From Telmatactis stephensoni (taxonomy: Eukaryota > Cnidaria > Anthozoa > Actiniaria > Isophelliidae), in NCBI GenBank assembly GCA_029948255.1, contig JALIZF010001828.1, forward strand, positions 372,001 to 436,000: a stretch of DNA of 64,000 bases. Direction: 5' to 3'. Shown here in pieces: positions 34,047 through 45,842 of the stretch. Every line of letters begins with the position of its first letter. The first letter of the stretch is position 1. Both the position numbers and the translations under genes were made by a program. Under the pieces are notes generated by a model that was given only the letters and a program-made list of their open reading frames with translations, was not told the DNA's origin and did not search any database.

Positions 34047-34616
34047 CCATACATTTCTTTGTAATAACTGGCTTTGTAAAATTGTCGATATCTTTGCATC
34101 ACAATATCTTTCGGACTCAAAATTCCCTGCAGTCATAAAGTTTTTCCTCCTCTTTAAGCAGATGTGCCTGATTTTACTCAGGGATGAGAGATTCGCTGTC
34201 ATTTTGATGACCTGTGGAGGGACACCAACTGCGAAGTGCCATACATTTCTTACTAAAGATTCGGCACTTCAAAAATTAATATCTTCGCAGAAAAAGCTCG
34301 TTTCAATTTCAAAATTTGTGAAGTTACATAGTTTTACTTGCTCTTTATAGTGATATTATTTTTATTTCACTAAGGGCTTTTTAAATTTTTCGATGACGTA
34401 GGTGAAACCCAACAATATCTCAGATCATTATTTATTTCATCCTTTATATATATATTTCATTCTTTATTTCATTCAATGTTTCTTTCCTTATTATTTTAAC
34501 TTCGATAAAATAAGGCTGCAAAACAGATAAAATACCTTCTGATCTAGTTCGTGGAAAGCACAGAAGGCCAAGCAGAAACGATCCAAAATTTTTATTATTT
34601 TTTTTAATTTTTTAAT

Positions 34617-34638
34617 GTATTTTTTATTTATTTATTTT

Positions 34639-34673
<35 letters not shown>

Positions 34674-34887
34674 TTTTATTTTATTTTATTTTATTTTATT
34701 TTATTTTATTTTATTTTATTTTATTTTATTTTATTTTATTTTATTTTATTTTATTTATTTTATTTATTTATTATTGATAATGACGTTATGTAACGTCGAA
34801 ACGTCGTCTTAACTTTTTAAAATATTTTTATTGCTCTTATGGAGTTTAAGAGTTTTAAGAGTTTTATAGCGTTAAATTTTTGCTGTT

Positions 34888-34958
<71 letters not shown>

Positions 34959-35060
34959 TTTGTTTGTTTGTTTGTTTGTTTGTTTGTTTGTTTGTTTGTT
35001 TGTTTGTTTGTTTGTTTGTTTGTTTGTTTGTTTATTTATTTATTTATTTATTTATTTTCA
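34617..35060. repeat. (TTTA)n, (TTTTA)n and TTTA/TTTG/TTTA compound microsatellites
   Basis: TTTA then a long ATTTT run (34617-34770), then a symmetrical TTTA-TTTG-TTTA tract (34888-35057). Between them lies a GTAACGTCGAAACGTCGTC motif (34789-34808) of the kind seen at retroelement termini. The repeats are certain; the terminus reading is tentative. Confidence 0.9.
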
Positions 35061-36636
35061 TACATGTCCGATAAAAACATCCTGACTCGTTCCCGCCCTA
35101 AAGGCCTGGGCACGAGTAATTAGAATATTTCCGGTGAGCCAAAAAAAAAACGTTATAAAAACACTGTTGGGTAGTGACGATCCGTCAAATTTGATGTTAA
35201 TTATCTATAGACATTTGGAAAATTCCCAATCCTTGAAAATACGGTCGGATAGTGACGATCCGTCAAATTAGATCCTATAAGTAACTCGACTCCGTAGATT
35301 ACAATTACATAACAGTGCAAACCGCAATGTGGCTAGCTACAATAATAAAAATCAATTCATTATTGTTGCGTCGTTTCCAAAGAACCCATCAATCTAGTAA
35401 GCGCCCGTTTGCAAACCCCAATTTAGTCAAGCTACAATCAAAAACATAATCTGTTCTTGCTAGTTTAAAACTCATAAACTTTCGCTCTTCTTTGACACAG
35501 GACGCCCAAAAGCAGTTGCCTTCTGAGGAGGCTACGATTTTGTAGTTTTGGAGATATTTGGGCCAGACATTAAGGGGATACGGGATATTTGGGGCAAAAT
35601 TAATAGGGATACGGTATATTAAGACCCCCCTAAAAGGGCTTCACAATGCTTTCAAATTAAAATTCAAGGGAACAGGCTAGGGGTGTGTCCCTATATGGGT
35701 AAATGGGACAGGGTGGTTCTTAATATGGAGATGACGTGTCATTATCTGGCGTCAAGGATAACACGATGACTTTGTGTTAAGTTCCTACCCTGTAACATTT
35801 TAGTGTCTAAATCCTCACTTAATAATTTGGTATCTTCATTATGTATGCCAATTTTCAAAAATCTCTCAACCGTAGTAAATGTCCGCGAGAACAATAGGCA
35901 TTCTACCCAATGTGTAAGTGTTTTCATACAAAATTTCGATTTTTGAAAATTCGTATCTCCTTGATTTTTCAACTGATATCCTTCAAACTTCACAGTTTTA
36001 CTGATTTTGATATGCTCTTTCCAGCCATGGTAATTGTTTTTAAGTTTGGGAACTTTTGGAATTCCATGAAAAATACGTCATTTACAAAATACGTCATTTA
36101 CACGTATAAGATTGCAGAATACGTCTTGGTAACAGTCATATTCGCATTCATCATGAAAAATCGGTTTAGAATAGTTATAGTACCAGCCTCTACCCCAAAA
36201 TGCCTCCAGGTATCTGATTTTTCGAAAATGCGCCTTGTCTAGAACAACAACAAGTATTTCATATGGATATAGTTTGAGTTACCTGTTTGCAGAGTTTATT
36301 GATTCGTAGAGACGTTTCGGAAGATCACTGCCTTCCTTCATTCAGTCGTTCCGATAGATGATGACTCGTTTTGTCGTGACTTATGTGGTCACGCCTCAGT
36401 AGCTTGTCAATGATGTGTATAGACATGCATAACGTTGTAAGCCCCTGTGGGGTTCCTGTGGTATCGTTGATTAAACATGAGTTTGTGTGTCAACGGCTGA
36501 GTACATGAGTGAAGTGTAAATACACAATAGTCAAGTATTTAACTTGTCACAAAACCAAGATTCTCCTACAGCCCGTGACCCGCTTGTCAAACAGGATAGA
36601 AAGTTGTTGCGCATGCGCAAAGGTAGGTCAAATGTA
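35061..36636. other. No gene recognised; small repeats and a hammerhead-like core
   Basis: A direct repeat GATAGTGACGATCCGTCAAA-like occurs at about 35172 and 35248. On the minus strand at 36345-36309 there is CTGAATGA, a GGAAG...CTTCC stem and GAAACGTC, again resembling the core found at 6760-6805. No exon was recognised. Confidence 0.4.
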
Positions 36637-37360
36637 CGATCTCGTACCCAGAGCCTGCGTTCCTCTTGGTCAGCGACCGAGAAACGAAAGGCGTTATCAA
36701 CAATTATCTTTTTCTACACCGCATTGTTATTGATAACCATAACAGGTTATTATCACTTCGGACTTCAATCTATCTTTGCTGCATTTATTTTTTAGTCCGC
36801 TATTAACGTACTAGGCTCAATTACGCATGTCAAGCTCTATCTGGGACAGAAAATTGCTGATCGAGAGTTTATTTTTATGCACCGTACTTAGAAATATACT
36901 CAGAGGTAAAGAATGATTTTTATGTGAGTCATTTGTGTGATTTATTTCACGTTTTAAAGTCTGAGAAGTCTGTCAAATGAATTTGAATCGATAGTCCAAC
37001 GGCCCTCTTCGAAGCACGACCTTCAACTACCAACAGGCCCCAAATCTCCTATTAATCTGCACTAAATCTTATCGCTTGCTCATATCCTCTCGACATGAAG
37101 TAGTCTGACAATCTTTCTATATTCTGACAATGGTTCAGGCTACTCTGAACAATTTTACTTATCGAAAATCGATCTGAAAATAATAATTTAAGATAATTCC
37201 GGGAAATATCGATTCTCAAAATATGCTAAGAATGCAAAATTCAAACTCTCCTTCTATTGTTCATTCAACCAATCAGAGTGCTCCAAATAACTGTGTTGGC
37301 CAGAGCCTTTCGTTTCTCGGTCGCTGATCAAGAGGAACGCAGGCTCTGGGTACGAGATTG
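36637..37360. mobile_element. Inverted-repeat element with 10-bp target duplication
   Basis: The ends are CGATCTCGTACCCAGAGCCT and its inverse AGGCTCTGGGTACGAGATTG, forming inverted repeats of roughly 55 bp. They are flanked by GTCAAATGTA on both sides (36627-36636 and 37361-37370). The 9-10 bp duplication and long inverted repeats fit a Mutator-like (MULE) non-autonomous element. No coding frame. A diverged relative lies at 1814-2163. Confidence 0.88.
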
Positions 37361-37370
37361 GTCAAATGTA

Positions 37371-39210
37371 TTTAGTATCAGTAGATAGTGACGTCATGAT
37401 CATTATTTCTTTCTTTAGCTTTATCATTTATCTTTGAATTTTCATATTGTGAATGAATGTCCATTGTTTTAACTTCGGAATTGTTAGTTCTTATTTTATT
37501 TAGCCATTACAGAAATAACTCTAGCTCTAGTGTTTTTCAATCTACTCACAGAGTACCGTAAATCGTTGGTCTATCAAAGATTACCAATTGTCGCTGACGT
37601 CCTATTTAAGAATATACTTTTTACCTCGCGCTATCATACTTATAATTAATGGAAAATATATATGTATATGTACTTATGTATTCCTAGGAAATGTATATCG
37701 ATCGAGGGGCACTTAGCGCAGGGTCGTACTAGTTTTATGAAGAGACATACTACACACGTTGTTGGATAAACTTGGTCACTGTTGTGACGGATTTATTAGT
37801 AGCAACGTTAAGCGTCACGCCACGCTTAACAACGTATCCAGAGCGTGGCGTAACATGAAAATAATTAACTAAATGTCTCTTCGGAAAAGGTGGGGAAGAA
37901 ATAATCGCCTTTCCGAGAGAGAACACTGGCCGGTGAAAGGGGAGGAGGAGGGCGCAGTTATTTGCGGAACCGCTTATATATTACTAGTTGTCACGTGATC
38001 AGCTGGGGCTCAGTTCTCCCGGCCAGTGCTTATCTACAATGGTACTCAGATATCGTGATGCAAAAATACCATTATGCTGTTGGCATAATGCTTTCTATTT
38101 TAGTTATATTTATATTAAATTTATGATTTCTAATAGATTTTCCACTCGACGCATGATGACATTTGAGTTAATGGAACCATTCACGAACGTTCTCAGAATC
38201 TACCTTATTCGTACTTATTTTCGCGCGTCTTTAATTTCGCGATTGAAAAAAAATCGCGAAATTAAAGCCCCGCGCCGAATAAAAAGCCGAAATTTACACA
38301 CGCGAAATTTAATACCCTTGACATAAATCACCATAAACATGCACAACTTATAACACAAAAAATGGATCGATGTTCACTTATGTTTGGTCCAGGGCTCAGC
38401 ATGGCCAGGAATTACGAACATCGTTTTTGAATTAATTAAGAAATACATATATGAGTAAACTTTAACGCTTCAATGAACTAAATCAACGGAAAAAAACTCA
38501 GCTTGAAGCGTTTTGGAAGTGAAAATGAACGCATAAAGATTTCACCTATTTGATTCAAATTTAATATTGCATTGGTGATGTATAACCACCATATTTTGTG
38601 AATCCAACTACGCAAATAATAACGTTCACGTTTTCGATTTAGAGATATGACGCTTTTAATATGTGTATTTTCGATTCGCAGTTTGGCAATAAAAACGCCA
38701 ATTTCCCATACATTTTGTTTCTAATTTACGGAAAGGAAGGGTTTACCATAGAGAACCAGCTGATGAATTTGTTTTAGAGGAAAGATGATGATGTCTACTG
38801 TGCAAATTTTGGTTGTGATAACTGGTCAAAGATGATCATCCTTGAAATATTCGGATTTACGCTCGCTATAAGAAGATGTATGGGGAAGTTTGTGATTATT
38901 CCTCGTATGAAAATGATCAAAAAAGAAAGGTAAGATTTTAAGTTTTGAATATAATTTGTATTCTGATAGTTGTGAGAGATGTAGGACTTAACAGATTGAT
39001 TTGGGCTTTTGTAAGAATTTACCTTTCAGAAACTATATCCGCGAATATATTTTTTCCTCGGGCTATTTCTTTGCAAAAAAACAACGCTATTTTGTTTTTG
39101 CTATTAGTCTTTTCGAAGTGAAATTATTTTTTTGATTCCAAGAGTCTTCACAGATGTCAAGAGTTTGAGTCATCATCAATAAACTTGTAAGACTGTCTTT
39201 AGAAAATCGT
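37371..39210. other. No gene recognised; two strong hairpins
   Basis: Hairpins lie at about 37805-37829 (GTTAAGCGT...ACGCTTAAC) and about 38229-38267 (CTTTAATTTCGCGATT with its exact inverse). The 37880-38040 stretch is GC-richer, with a CTTATATATTA string and a CACGTG, and could be a promoter or LTR fragment; no clear product follows. Confidence 0.4.
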
Positions 39211-41136
39211 TCACTCTTGTGTTTGCCTTTGTTTGAAGAGCAAAGAAAATTCTTCATTAACTTCGGCTTCAATATCATCCATTGTGATATTTTCAAGCAT
39301 TCCCTTCACTTTCTCTCTGACAATCTTTCCAATTTCTTTAAAATCGCTGCTTTTAAGCCATCCAAGAACGGGCTCGAGGGGACTCAACACTCCCGCGAAA
39401 TGCTCGTATGCAATGGCCTTTCGCAGTTGTTTAGAAGGCTCCATTGCACTTGGTACTAGAGAAGCAAGGTCTTTGTCCTTTTGTGCTTCTTCAAAGAACA
39501 TGAGTGACAAGACCATGAATTCATCATCTAAAGGAAGGCTCGCAGTTTCCTTTTTCACAAAGGATGTGAAGTCGTTGCTGTTGGACTGTTTACCATGACT
39601 CAAGAACCATTGTTTAGTAAGGCTTCGTGCTAACAGCGATTTATAAATGTTAGCAGATATTTTTATTTCATTTTCAACACTCTTGTCTAACTCATGACTT
39701 TGAAGCAATCTCAACATACTACCAAAACATTCTTTATATTTTTCAGTAAAAATAGAATACAGACAGGAAATCGTTTTTTGGACGACGTCATCAGACGAAG
39801 TGTTGTCTTGAAGGCTCGCCAAAAACGGTCTTAAATCAAGACCTCTGAGAAAGGTTGATGACTGGTAAGACATTGAAAGCAACCTTTTCAGCATGCTAAC
39901 AGACTTAGCTAGGATACTTTGTCTCACCTCTCTCACGATGGCAGCTCCTTCAGCGAGTTTCACTGGGTCCTCATACTTCAGAAGGTTGCTCTCTGGTATA
40001 ATGTAGTGTGGAAGGCATCCATCCTCGAGGCACTGAGCAAGGCGATCCAACATATATACAATATACTTGGCTGACCTGTCCTCCCTCCAAAATGACTCAT
40101 CTTGCTTTTCAATTTCCCAAAACAGCAAATTTTTAAGCAGATACGATGATATGAAGTCAGAGAAATACAGCTTCTTGAGTATCTTGAGAAGGACAATGAC
40201 ATGACGCTGAACTGGAGTCACGCTTTGACCAAGTTTGTTTTCCGCTACAGAAAACGATAATCTCCATTCAGTTTCATCCATGGTGGATGATTCAGCTGAT
40301 GTGTTTTGGTTTTCTTTTGAAGTTGAAGCTTTAGTTGGATCTTTTACATAGTCTAATATCTCCATTGGCTCCTGCTGCCGTTTTCCTCTGCCCACTGGTG
40401 CAATGTGACATCCAGATTCAAAAATATCCTGAAGAAGTTCTGCCGATGGCCAAGATCCAGGACGAGGTCGTACCAACCACTCCATAGCAGACTCAGGCCA
40501 TGCTTGAGGGTACCGGAACACTGCTGTGTCATCCTCTTCGTAATTTGGGAACAAGCCTTTTGATTCAAGTTTACGTACTGGACCATGCATCTCGTAGGTC
40601 CACGCCCTTTTTGGATTGTCTAGGTCGTTTAGTGCTTGAAGAAATTTGTCGTGGCCACGTCCAGAAGGGAGTACATAGCTATGGTGCAGAAAGGTACTGT
40701 CTCTGTATCTTGGACGATGTTCTTTCCACTCTTCCGTAAACCTTAATTGGACATATCTGGGATCATCTTCAGCGTGGTGTACGACGAAAATGGGAATAAC
40801 TTGTTGGTGATCATTTTCAACAAGAAAGTCCAATGATGTCATTGAGTCAAGATCAGGTTCCCAGTGAGTTCTTTCACCTAGCAGCGCGTCTAATGGATTC
40901 TCTTCACTGTTGGAAACAAGGTATTGAGGAATACAAAACCCTTCTGCACGACTGCCTGTTTCTATTCTGTCAGCAGACATCGAACAAATGTTCTCAGGAT
41001 TTGAACGGCTTGCTTCAACTTTAGAAATCCACATATACCAGTCACCATAGATGTACTCTGCTGGTAACATGCAATTTAGGATGACTGAAAATGGTTCAAG
41101 CCAGACTTTGGACTTGTCGTCATATGTGAATGATTT
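39211..41136 (-). CDS. Mab-21 / cGAS-like receptor family protein B (large exon)
   Basis: A paralogue of the gene at 16782-18746, same strand, about 641 residues in this exon. Numbered from the internal Met at 41070, the GS motif is at G39-S40 (ETGSRAEG) and the DxD at D73/D75 (EPDLDSM), a better match to the family acidic motif than in gene A. The Mab-21 segment WRLSFSVAENKLGQS and the helical half (ISSYLLKNLLFWEIEK) are conserved. The frame is open 22 codons upstream of that Met (SKVWLEPFSVILNC) to an acceptor (TTTTTCATAG|AAA) at 41136, the same splice position as gene A, so a 5' exon is missing. A 117-bp stretch (40391-40507) is identical to gene A (17995-18111), while the N-terminus, a central block and the C-terminal tail are strongly diverged. 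Role as in gene A: probable innate immune nucleotidyltransferase. Confidence 0.85.
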   Translation of the reverse strand, partial: KSFTYDDKSKVWLEPFSVILNCMLPAEYIYGDWYMWISKVEASRSNPENICSMSADRIETGSRAEGFCIPQYLVSNSEENPLDALLGERTHWEPDLDSMTSLDFLVENDHQQVIPIFVVHHAEDDPRYVQLRFTEEWKEHRPRYRDSTFLHHSYVLPSGRGHDKFLQALNDLDNPKRAWTYEMHGPVRKLESKGLFPNYEEDDTAVFRYPQAWPESAMEWLVRPRPGSWPSAELLQDIFESGCHIAPVGRGKRQQEPMEILDYVKDPTKASTSKENQNTSAESSTMDETEWRLSFSVAENKLGQSVTPVQRHVIVLLKILKKLYFSDFISSYLLKNLLFWEIEKQDESFWREDRSAKYIVYMLDRLAQCLEDGCLPHYIIPESNLLKYEDPVKLAEGAAIVREVRQSILAKSVSMLKRLLSMSYQSSTFLRGLDLRPFLASLQDNTSSDDVVQKTISCLYSIFTEKYKECFGSMLRLLQSHELDKSVENEIKISANIYKSLLARSLTKQWFLSHGKQSNSNDFTSFVKKETASLPLDDEFMVLSLMFFEEAQKDKDLASLVPSAMEPSKQLRKAIAYEHFAGVLSPLEPVLGWLKSSDFKEIGKIVREKVKGMLENITMDDIEAEVNEEFSLLFKQRQTQE

Positions 41137-41730
41137 CTATGAAAAACGTAAATAAGGTTAAGTAAGTAAAGAAATACAATCTTGACGGAAAGGACTCTTG
41201 AGACAATTTGATATATGTTCCTCACAAACTTGAGTTTCAAATCGAAAGTATGATAAAGCAAAACTTCTAACACCCACACACATCATCTCAATTTGTTGTC
41301 AACTCAAACTCAGGCCTCTGGTTTTCAGCCAAGCCGTGCTAAATGTTAATTCCTAAAATGCAAATAATAATAATGCTTAATACTATTTCCTAAAATACAA
41401 ATGATAAAGTAACGCCTCTACAAACTAAAGATAAGAAATAATAAAATTATTTATCATATGATTGAGTCTGTTTTCTTTGTTATTCATAGGACTTTATATC
41501 ACTAAATTCACGATGATTATATATTCAAGGGTTTTATATAGAGCTTCTCCGGGATGTATCTGTATAAATCACTTGAATTTATAATTCCCGGGGTTTATCT
41601 AGATACATCACTTGAATTTATAATTTCGTTCCATACTTCCTTAGATGATTTATGTGTGGACATCAAGACTTAGAAATTTTCTTAGAAATATATAAGTAGC
41701 GATTTTTGGTGGAAAAAAAGTCTTTGATAA
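41137..41730. other. Intron / upstream region of Mab-21-like gene B
   Basis: The first exon of gene B was not identified. A local duplication of a ATACATCACTTGAATTTATAAT-like string lies at about 41560-41625. Confidence 0.4.
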
Positions 41731-41734
41731 ATGA

Positions 41735-41806
41735 CAGAGATTCGAACCCGAGACTTTCTGCACGCCTATACCCGCTTTTAACCACTATACTACTGAGCTA
41801 ACTGAT
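41735..41806 (-). pseudogene. Degenerate tRNA-like sequence (tRNA pseudogene or SINE head)
   Basis: On the minus strand a box-A-like TTAGCTCAGTAGTATAGTGG is followed about 35 bases later by a box-B GGTTCGAATC. The arms do not close properly (the D-stem and acceptor are mismatched), so it is not an intact tRNA gene. It may be a SINE promoter. Confidence 0.45.
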
Positions 41807-42014
41807 GTAATTTTCTCAACAAAAAAATCTTTTGTGTGTTATCATGAAGTTCGTTAGTGTTTCTCTGAATAGAATTGAAAAACAATTATTTAAGGTTTCC
41901 TTCTGGGAATTCGGTAACAATGATCTAATTAGTGATTGTCTTTTTCAATCGCTTTTGTGTGAAAACCTCCTCAATCATGGATAATAAGGCAGATAAATAC
42001 CTCGAAGCTCGGCT

Positions 42015-42062
42015 TTTATCCATATACATCCCTCGGGCCTACGGCCCTCGGGATGTATATGG
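42015..42062. repeat. Long hairpin
   Basis: CCATATACATCCCTCGGGCC and GGCCCTCGGGATGTATATGG are exact inverses around a TAC loop, with partial complementarity continuing outside (CTTTTAT / CTAAAAG). Probably the junction of element termini. Confidence 0.85.
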
Positions 42063-42298
42063 CTAAAAGCCTCGCTTCTCGGTATTTATTCCTTCCCTTT
42101 ACTTGTACACTTCAAAGTGGCTAAATGGTTATTCGTAACTCTCTTCCAAAGCGAAGATATCATTTTTTCTTTACAGGCAACTTTTGAAATTATTTCCAAA
42201 ATATCTCTCAAACGACTTGATATTTTTGCTTGATAAGCCAAAAGTGTATTCATTATCATCTTTGAAACAACATTTGAAAATCCCATTAAGATTGAAAC

Positions 42299-42838
42299 AG
42301 CAAGGCACGCTGTTCACAATTCCCGCCAAAACCATACCAATTTGAAAGTTGTAATAAAGCATAATAGTCTAAGTTTGCATTTTTAGACCTACCATAGTAA
42401 GTTTAATGTAATGGTGAACGTTTATCAAAGTAGCTTATAATTATTATTCCACTTGACATTTTCTTTCATTTGCGCGTGCATTCTTTCTCTCAGGTGGCGA
42501 GTTGGATGTAGCGGTAGTTTTTATCATGTCGCCAAATAAAAGTTAAAGAAGAAAAACTAATAGAAGAAATGCACTAGAAAGAAATTAAATAGAGAGAAAC
42601 GCTGGCAACAGAAGTCTGCAGCTACTGGTTCAAATATTGAAACGTATTTTCATATAAAAACGACTTTACAACAAGGCCTCTATGGTGGTTTTGGTGGAAA
42701 TTGTGAATAGCGTGCCTTGTTATGCTAACGAGGTCTCCAAGCTTCGCGCGTGGTGTCAGTATGCTAATGAAGTGCTGTCGCGGCTGTCTGCATTCTGGAG
42801 TTGTGGTTCAGCATTACATTAAACTTACTATGGTAAGT
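42299..42838. repeat. Inverted duplication
   Basis: CAAGGCACGCTGTTCACAAT (42301) recurs inverted as ATTGTGAATAGCGTGCCTTG (about 42701-42720). ACCATAGTAAGTTTAATGTA (42391) recurs inverted as TACATTAAACTTACTATGGT (about 42817-42836). The two pairs are out of mirror order, so this is a rearranged rather than a simple palindromic element. No gene recognised. Confidence 0.65.
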
Positions 42839-43040
42839 CAAATACACAAGCTGAGACTTGAGACCCCATGCACAATTGTTTACATTATTTTATTTTCTGG
42901 AAAGACTCTTTATTGAATGGTCATAAAAAATAGTTTGAACATACTTTGAAAAATATTATCAACTACTGGTCGATTTGCCTAACATGTGTTGCTGCATACA
43001 TAGAGTTTAATGCGGAGAACATGTCCAAAATATGATTAAT

Positions 43041-43292
43041 TTAAGGTGGCTCGATATAGTTTTTTATTGACGATGCTTCCATTTTTCACTTCACGAATTG
43101 AGCAACTTACTCTTGACCAAACCAAAACGGTTTTTACACCAGCTATTGAACTTGAATCAAAGTTTTGATTTTTGTCTATTTCACTTTTATTTGTGTTGCC
43201 ATAGCGACGATAAACAAAGATGGCTGAAATCAATTTTTCTAAAATATCTCTCGAACTCGAGCAGCTTTAGACAAGGGACTACATGGGCAATA
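43041..43292. mobile_element. Truncated TTAA-type element (TCGATA family)
   Basis: Starts TTAA|GGTGGCTCGATATAG and matches the outer part of 56900-58784 in inverse orientation up to ACATGGGCAATAAAA, where it is cut off by the next element at 43293. Only one terminus survives. Confidence 0.8.
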
Positions 43293-43831
43293 AAAACCCG
43301 CATATAAGAACCACTGTTTTTCGAGGTTAGGCTAAAGTGGTTCTTACGTAATTAGTATTTAGTGAGAAATTAGGCTAAGGTGGTTCTTAATTGGTTCTTA
43401 TATACAAGGCAAAAACAATTTCCATTGTATATGGTGTTTTTGTCATTTAATATAAACATATACTTGCCTTTTCACCAAGTACAGTGGTCTTCTAAGAAAT
43501 TCTTATAAATAACACAAAGGTTTTTTTTGGCAAGAATAAAAACCTAATAATAACCCTAACCCTAATAATAATAATAACCTAATAATAACCCTAACCCTAA
43601 TAATAATAATAACCTAATAATAACCCTAACCCTAAGCATTTATCTTGTAAAAATTTGGTCATTGAGCCTGAACTTTTTTTTTTCACCAAAACAAAAACAA
43701 ACAAAAAAAACAAGAACAACACCAACTAAAAGAACATAAATCCAAATCAATGTTGAAACCTTTTATATAAGAACCAGTCTAATTTCTTAGCCTAGTGGTT
43801 CTTAATCCACTGGTTCTTATATGTGGGCTTT
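43293..43831. mobile_element. TA-flanked inverted-repeat element with telomere-like minisatellite
   Basis: The ends are AAAACCCGCATATAAGAACC and its near-inverse GGTTCTTATATGTGGGCTTT, flanked by TA. Several internal copies of GGTTCTTA and TTAGGCTAA form sub-terminal repeats. It contains the CCCTAA-rich repeat at 43541-43635. No transposase. Confidence 0.75.
43541..43635. repeat. Telomere-like 35-bp minisatellite
   Basis: A 35-bp unit containing AACCCTAACCCTAA and an (ATA)n tail is repeated about 2.7 times. CCCTAA matches the metazoan and cnidarian telomere repeat, but here it is interspersed and internal to a transposon. Confidence 0.9.
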
Positions 43832-43980
43832 TACTGTGCCCCCAAAACAGTCCCTAAAAGTCCACTTAAGTCTGAGACACCCTAAAAGGTACCAGATTGC
43901 AGATTTTGACCCCTAAAAGGTACGACGAGCATCCCCGTCCATTTACGATCGGAAATCACAAATCATCGTTCACTCTACAT

Positions 43981-44247
43981 CAGGGTAGTAACGAGGTATA
44001 TAGTTTTTTCAGTGATCCCGATCCCAGGGTTAAAAATCTGATCCTTGATCCCCAAAATAAGGACAATTTTGATCACTGATCCCCGTAAAAAGTGATCTCT
44101 GAAAAATGGTGATCCCGATTCCAAAGACAGTGATCCCGATCCCAAGGCTAAAAATCTGATCCCTGAGACCAAAAAATAACGTTCATGTGATCCCTGAGCC
44201 CCAAAATAACGCTGATCCCTGATCCCATATACCTCGTTACTACCCTG
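43981..44247. mobile_element. MITE with CAGGGTAGTAACGAGG termini
   Basis: 267 bp with inverted ends CAGGGTAGTAACGAGGTATA / TATACCTCGTTACTACCCTG, flanked by the direct repeat CTACAT (43975-43980 and 44248-44253). The interior is a series of GATCCC(T/C)GA / CAGTGATCCCGATCC near-repeats. A fragment of the same family occurs inverted at about 15626-15700. No coding frame. Confidence 0.9.
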
Positions 44248-44253
44248 CTACAT

Positions 44254-45842
44254 GTCTGCATACATACAGAAAGTCGAGTTCAGAGCTGGTCTATAAACAC
44301 GCCGCGCATGACACACAGGAATCCCACTGTAAGATAAGTGTCGCTGCTCGCTTCGCTCGCAAGAATTGCTACAGAACATTTATTTTTTAGACTTTCATAA
44401 TTTCCATTTCTTTGATGTGCTTGTACTCCATACAGTTCTGCATTAAAGTCATCATTTTCTACTGTTATAGGTAGGCTAGTAATAACAATAATAATAATAA
44501 ATAATAATAAATCACTTATTCAACAATAATAATGAAATTCAACCCTTTCAAAATCATTGAAAGTGGAAGCTTAGACCGAAGTGGCTCCTGGGTCCACTAA
44601 GTCATATTTGAATTTTCATGTGTTTTGGCTATAAATCCGCTGTACAATCGCGTCTGGAATACCAAGAATTTGTCTCAGTCGCTGTTTGAAGCTTCTTCAA
44701 AATAATCCCATCAAATTTCCCAGTGTTCATTCGGTCTCAGCTTCTATGTTTTGAGGGTAAGGTCGCACTGATCGGAAGATGCCATCCAATTGGTTTATTA
44801 CCATAGAATCTAAACAAAAGAAACTTTTGAAAACGGCAATAATAACAATAGATTCTTTTGTTGCATCGAACCAATGAGAAAAGACGTTCCGAGCAGTGAA
44901 GCCCTACTGTGTTTTGAACGGGTGAAATGACCTTTCTCACGCTGGCGTTGACCATATAAAATAATTTATTGCTGCCAAGCGAGCGAGCCTCAGCGAGCCT
45001 CAGCAAGCGAGTGCCGGCAGCATTTCTATTTTAGCCATCTCTGATTTGAGAAAACGGTCAACCTGTGGATTTAACCACCTACCAAACCGGTTAAAACCAG
45101 TTTTATATTCTATAGCAGTTAGCCAATAAAAACAGTAAAAGTACTGGGAAAGTTGAACAAACCCGTTTGCACACCGGTTCTAGGTACATGTGCTATTTGG
45201 AATTTCTGGTTTTAGTGCGGTTTGACAAACTTTGTGGAAGATCGGTTTTCTTTGGTACAAAGAGCCAAATTTAACAAGATTTCTTGAAAGATTTTTCTTA
45301 AATGTTAAGCATCCCACATATAGAGCGCTTTGCCTCCGTTTAAAATTCTTTTGGCAGCACTCACATAAGCATTCCTGCGCTTAAAGTTAGTTTATCGATA
45401 GATGAAATTTTAGTTTAATTGCATAGATTATTTATTTATCTATTTATTTTATTTTATGTTATGTTATTTGGAATTGTTTTTCAATTGAAGCGAGCATAGA
45501 GATCGTTTAGGACATAAGCTTTAATTATCACATATTATTATATTATTATATGAGCTTTAAACATTTTAGTACATTTCATATATATATATATATATTTTTT
45601 TTTAGAATTTGTATATATAATATATATATATACCTACGTTTATTTACTTATCTATAGATTATTTATTTATTTTATATTTGTATATTTATGTTTCTCTTCT
45701 TGATACGTAAGTGTTGAAGAGTAATAAAGTAGAAGTAGAAATTAATCGGATTCGGACCAAAGATTTCCAGATACAAAGTTGCAGTTTTTCCCGGTACAAA
45801 ATCCCTGGAAACGTCACCAAACCGGATCGACTTGCTTTTTAT
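44254..45842. other. No gene recognised; simple repeats
   Basis: AATAATAATA-rich sequence near 44480-44530, a GAGCGAGCCTCA direct repeat near 44980-45010, and a (TA)n tract at about 45570-45630. No exon recognised. Confidence 0.45.

Noticed and set aside
38041..38326. Plus-strand frame after a TATA-like string and CACGTG
   Set aside because: The frame runs through an exact 16-bp-arm hairpin and has no recognisable protein content.
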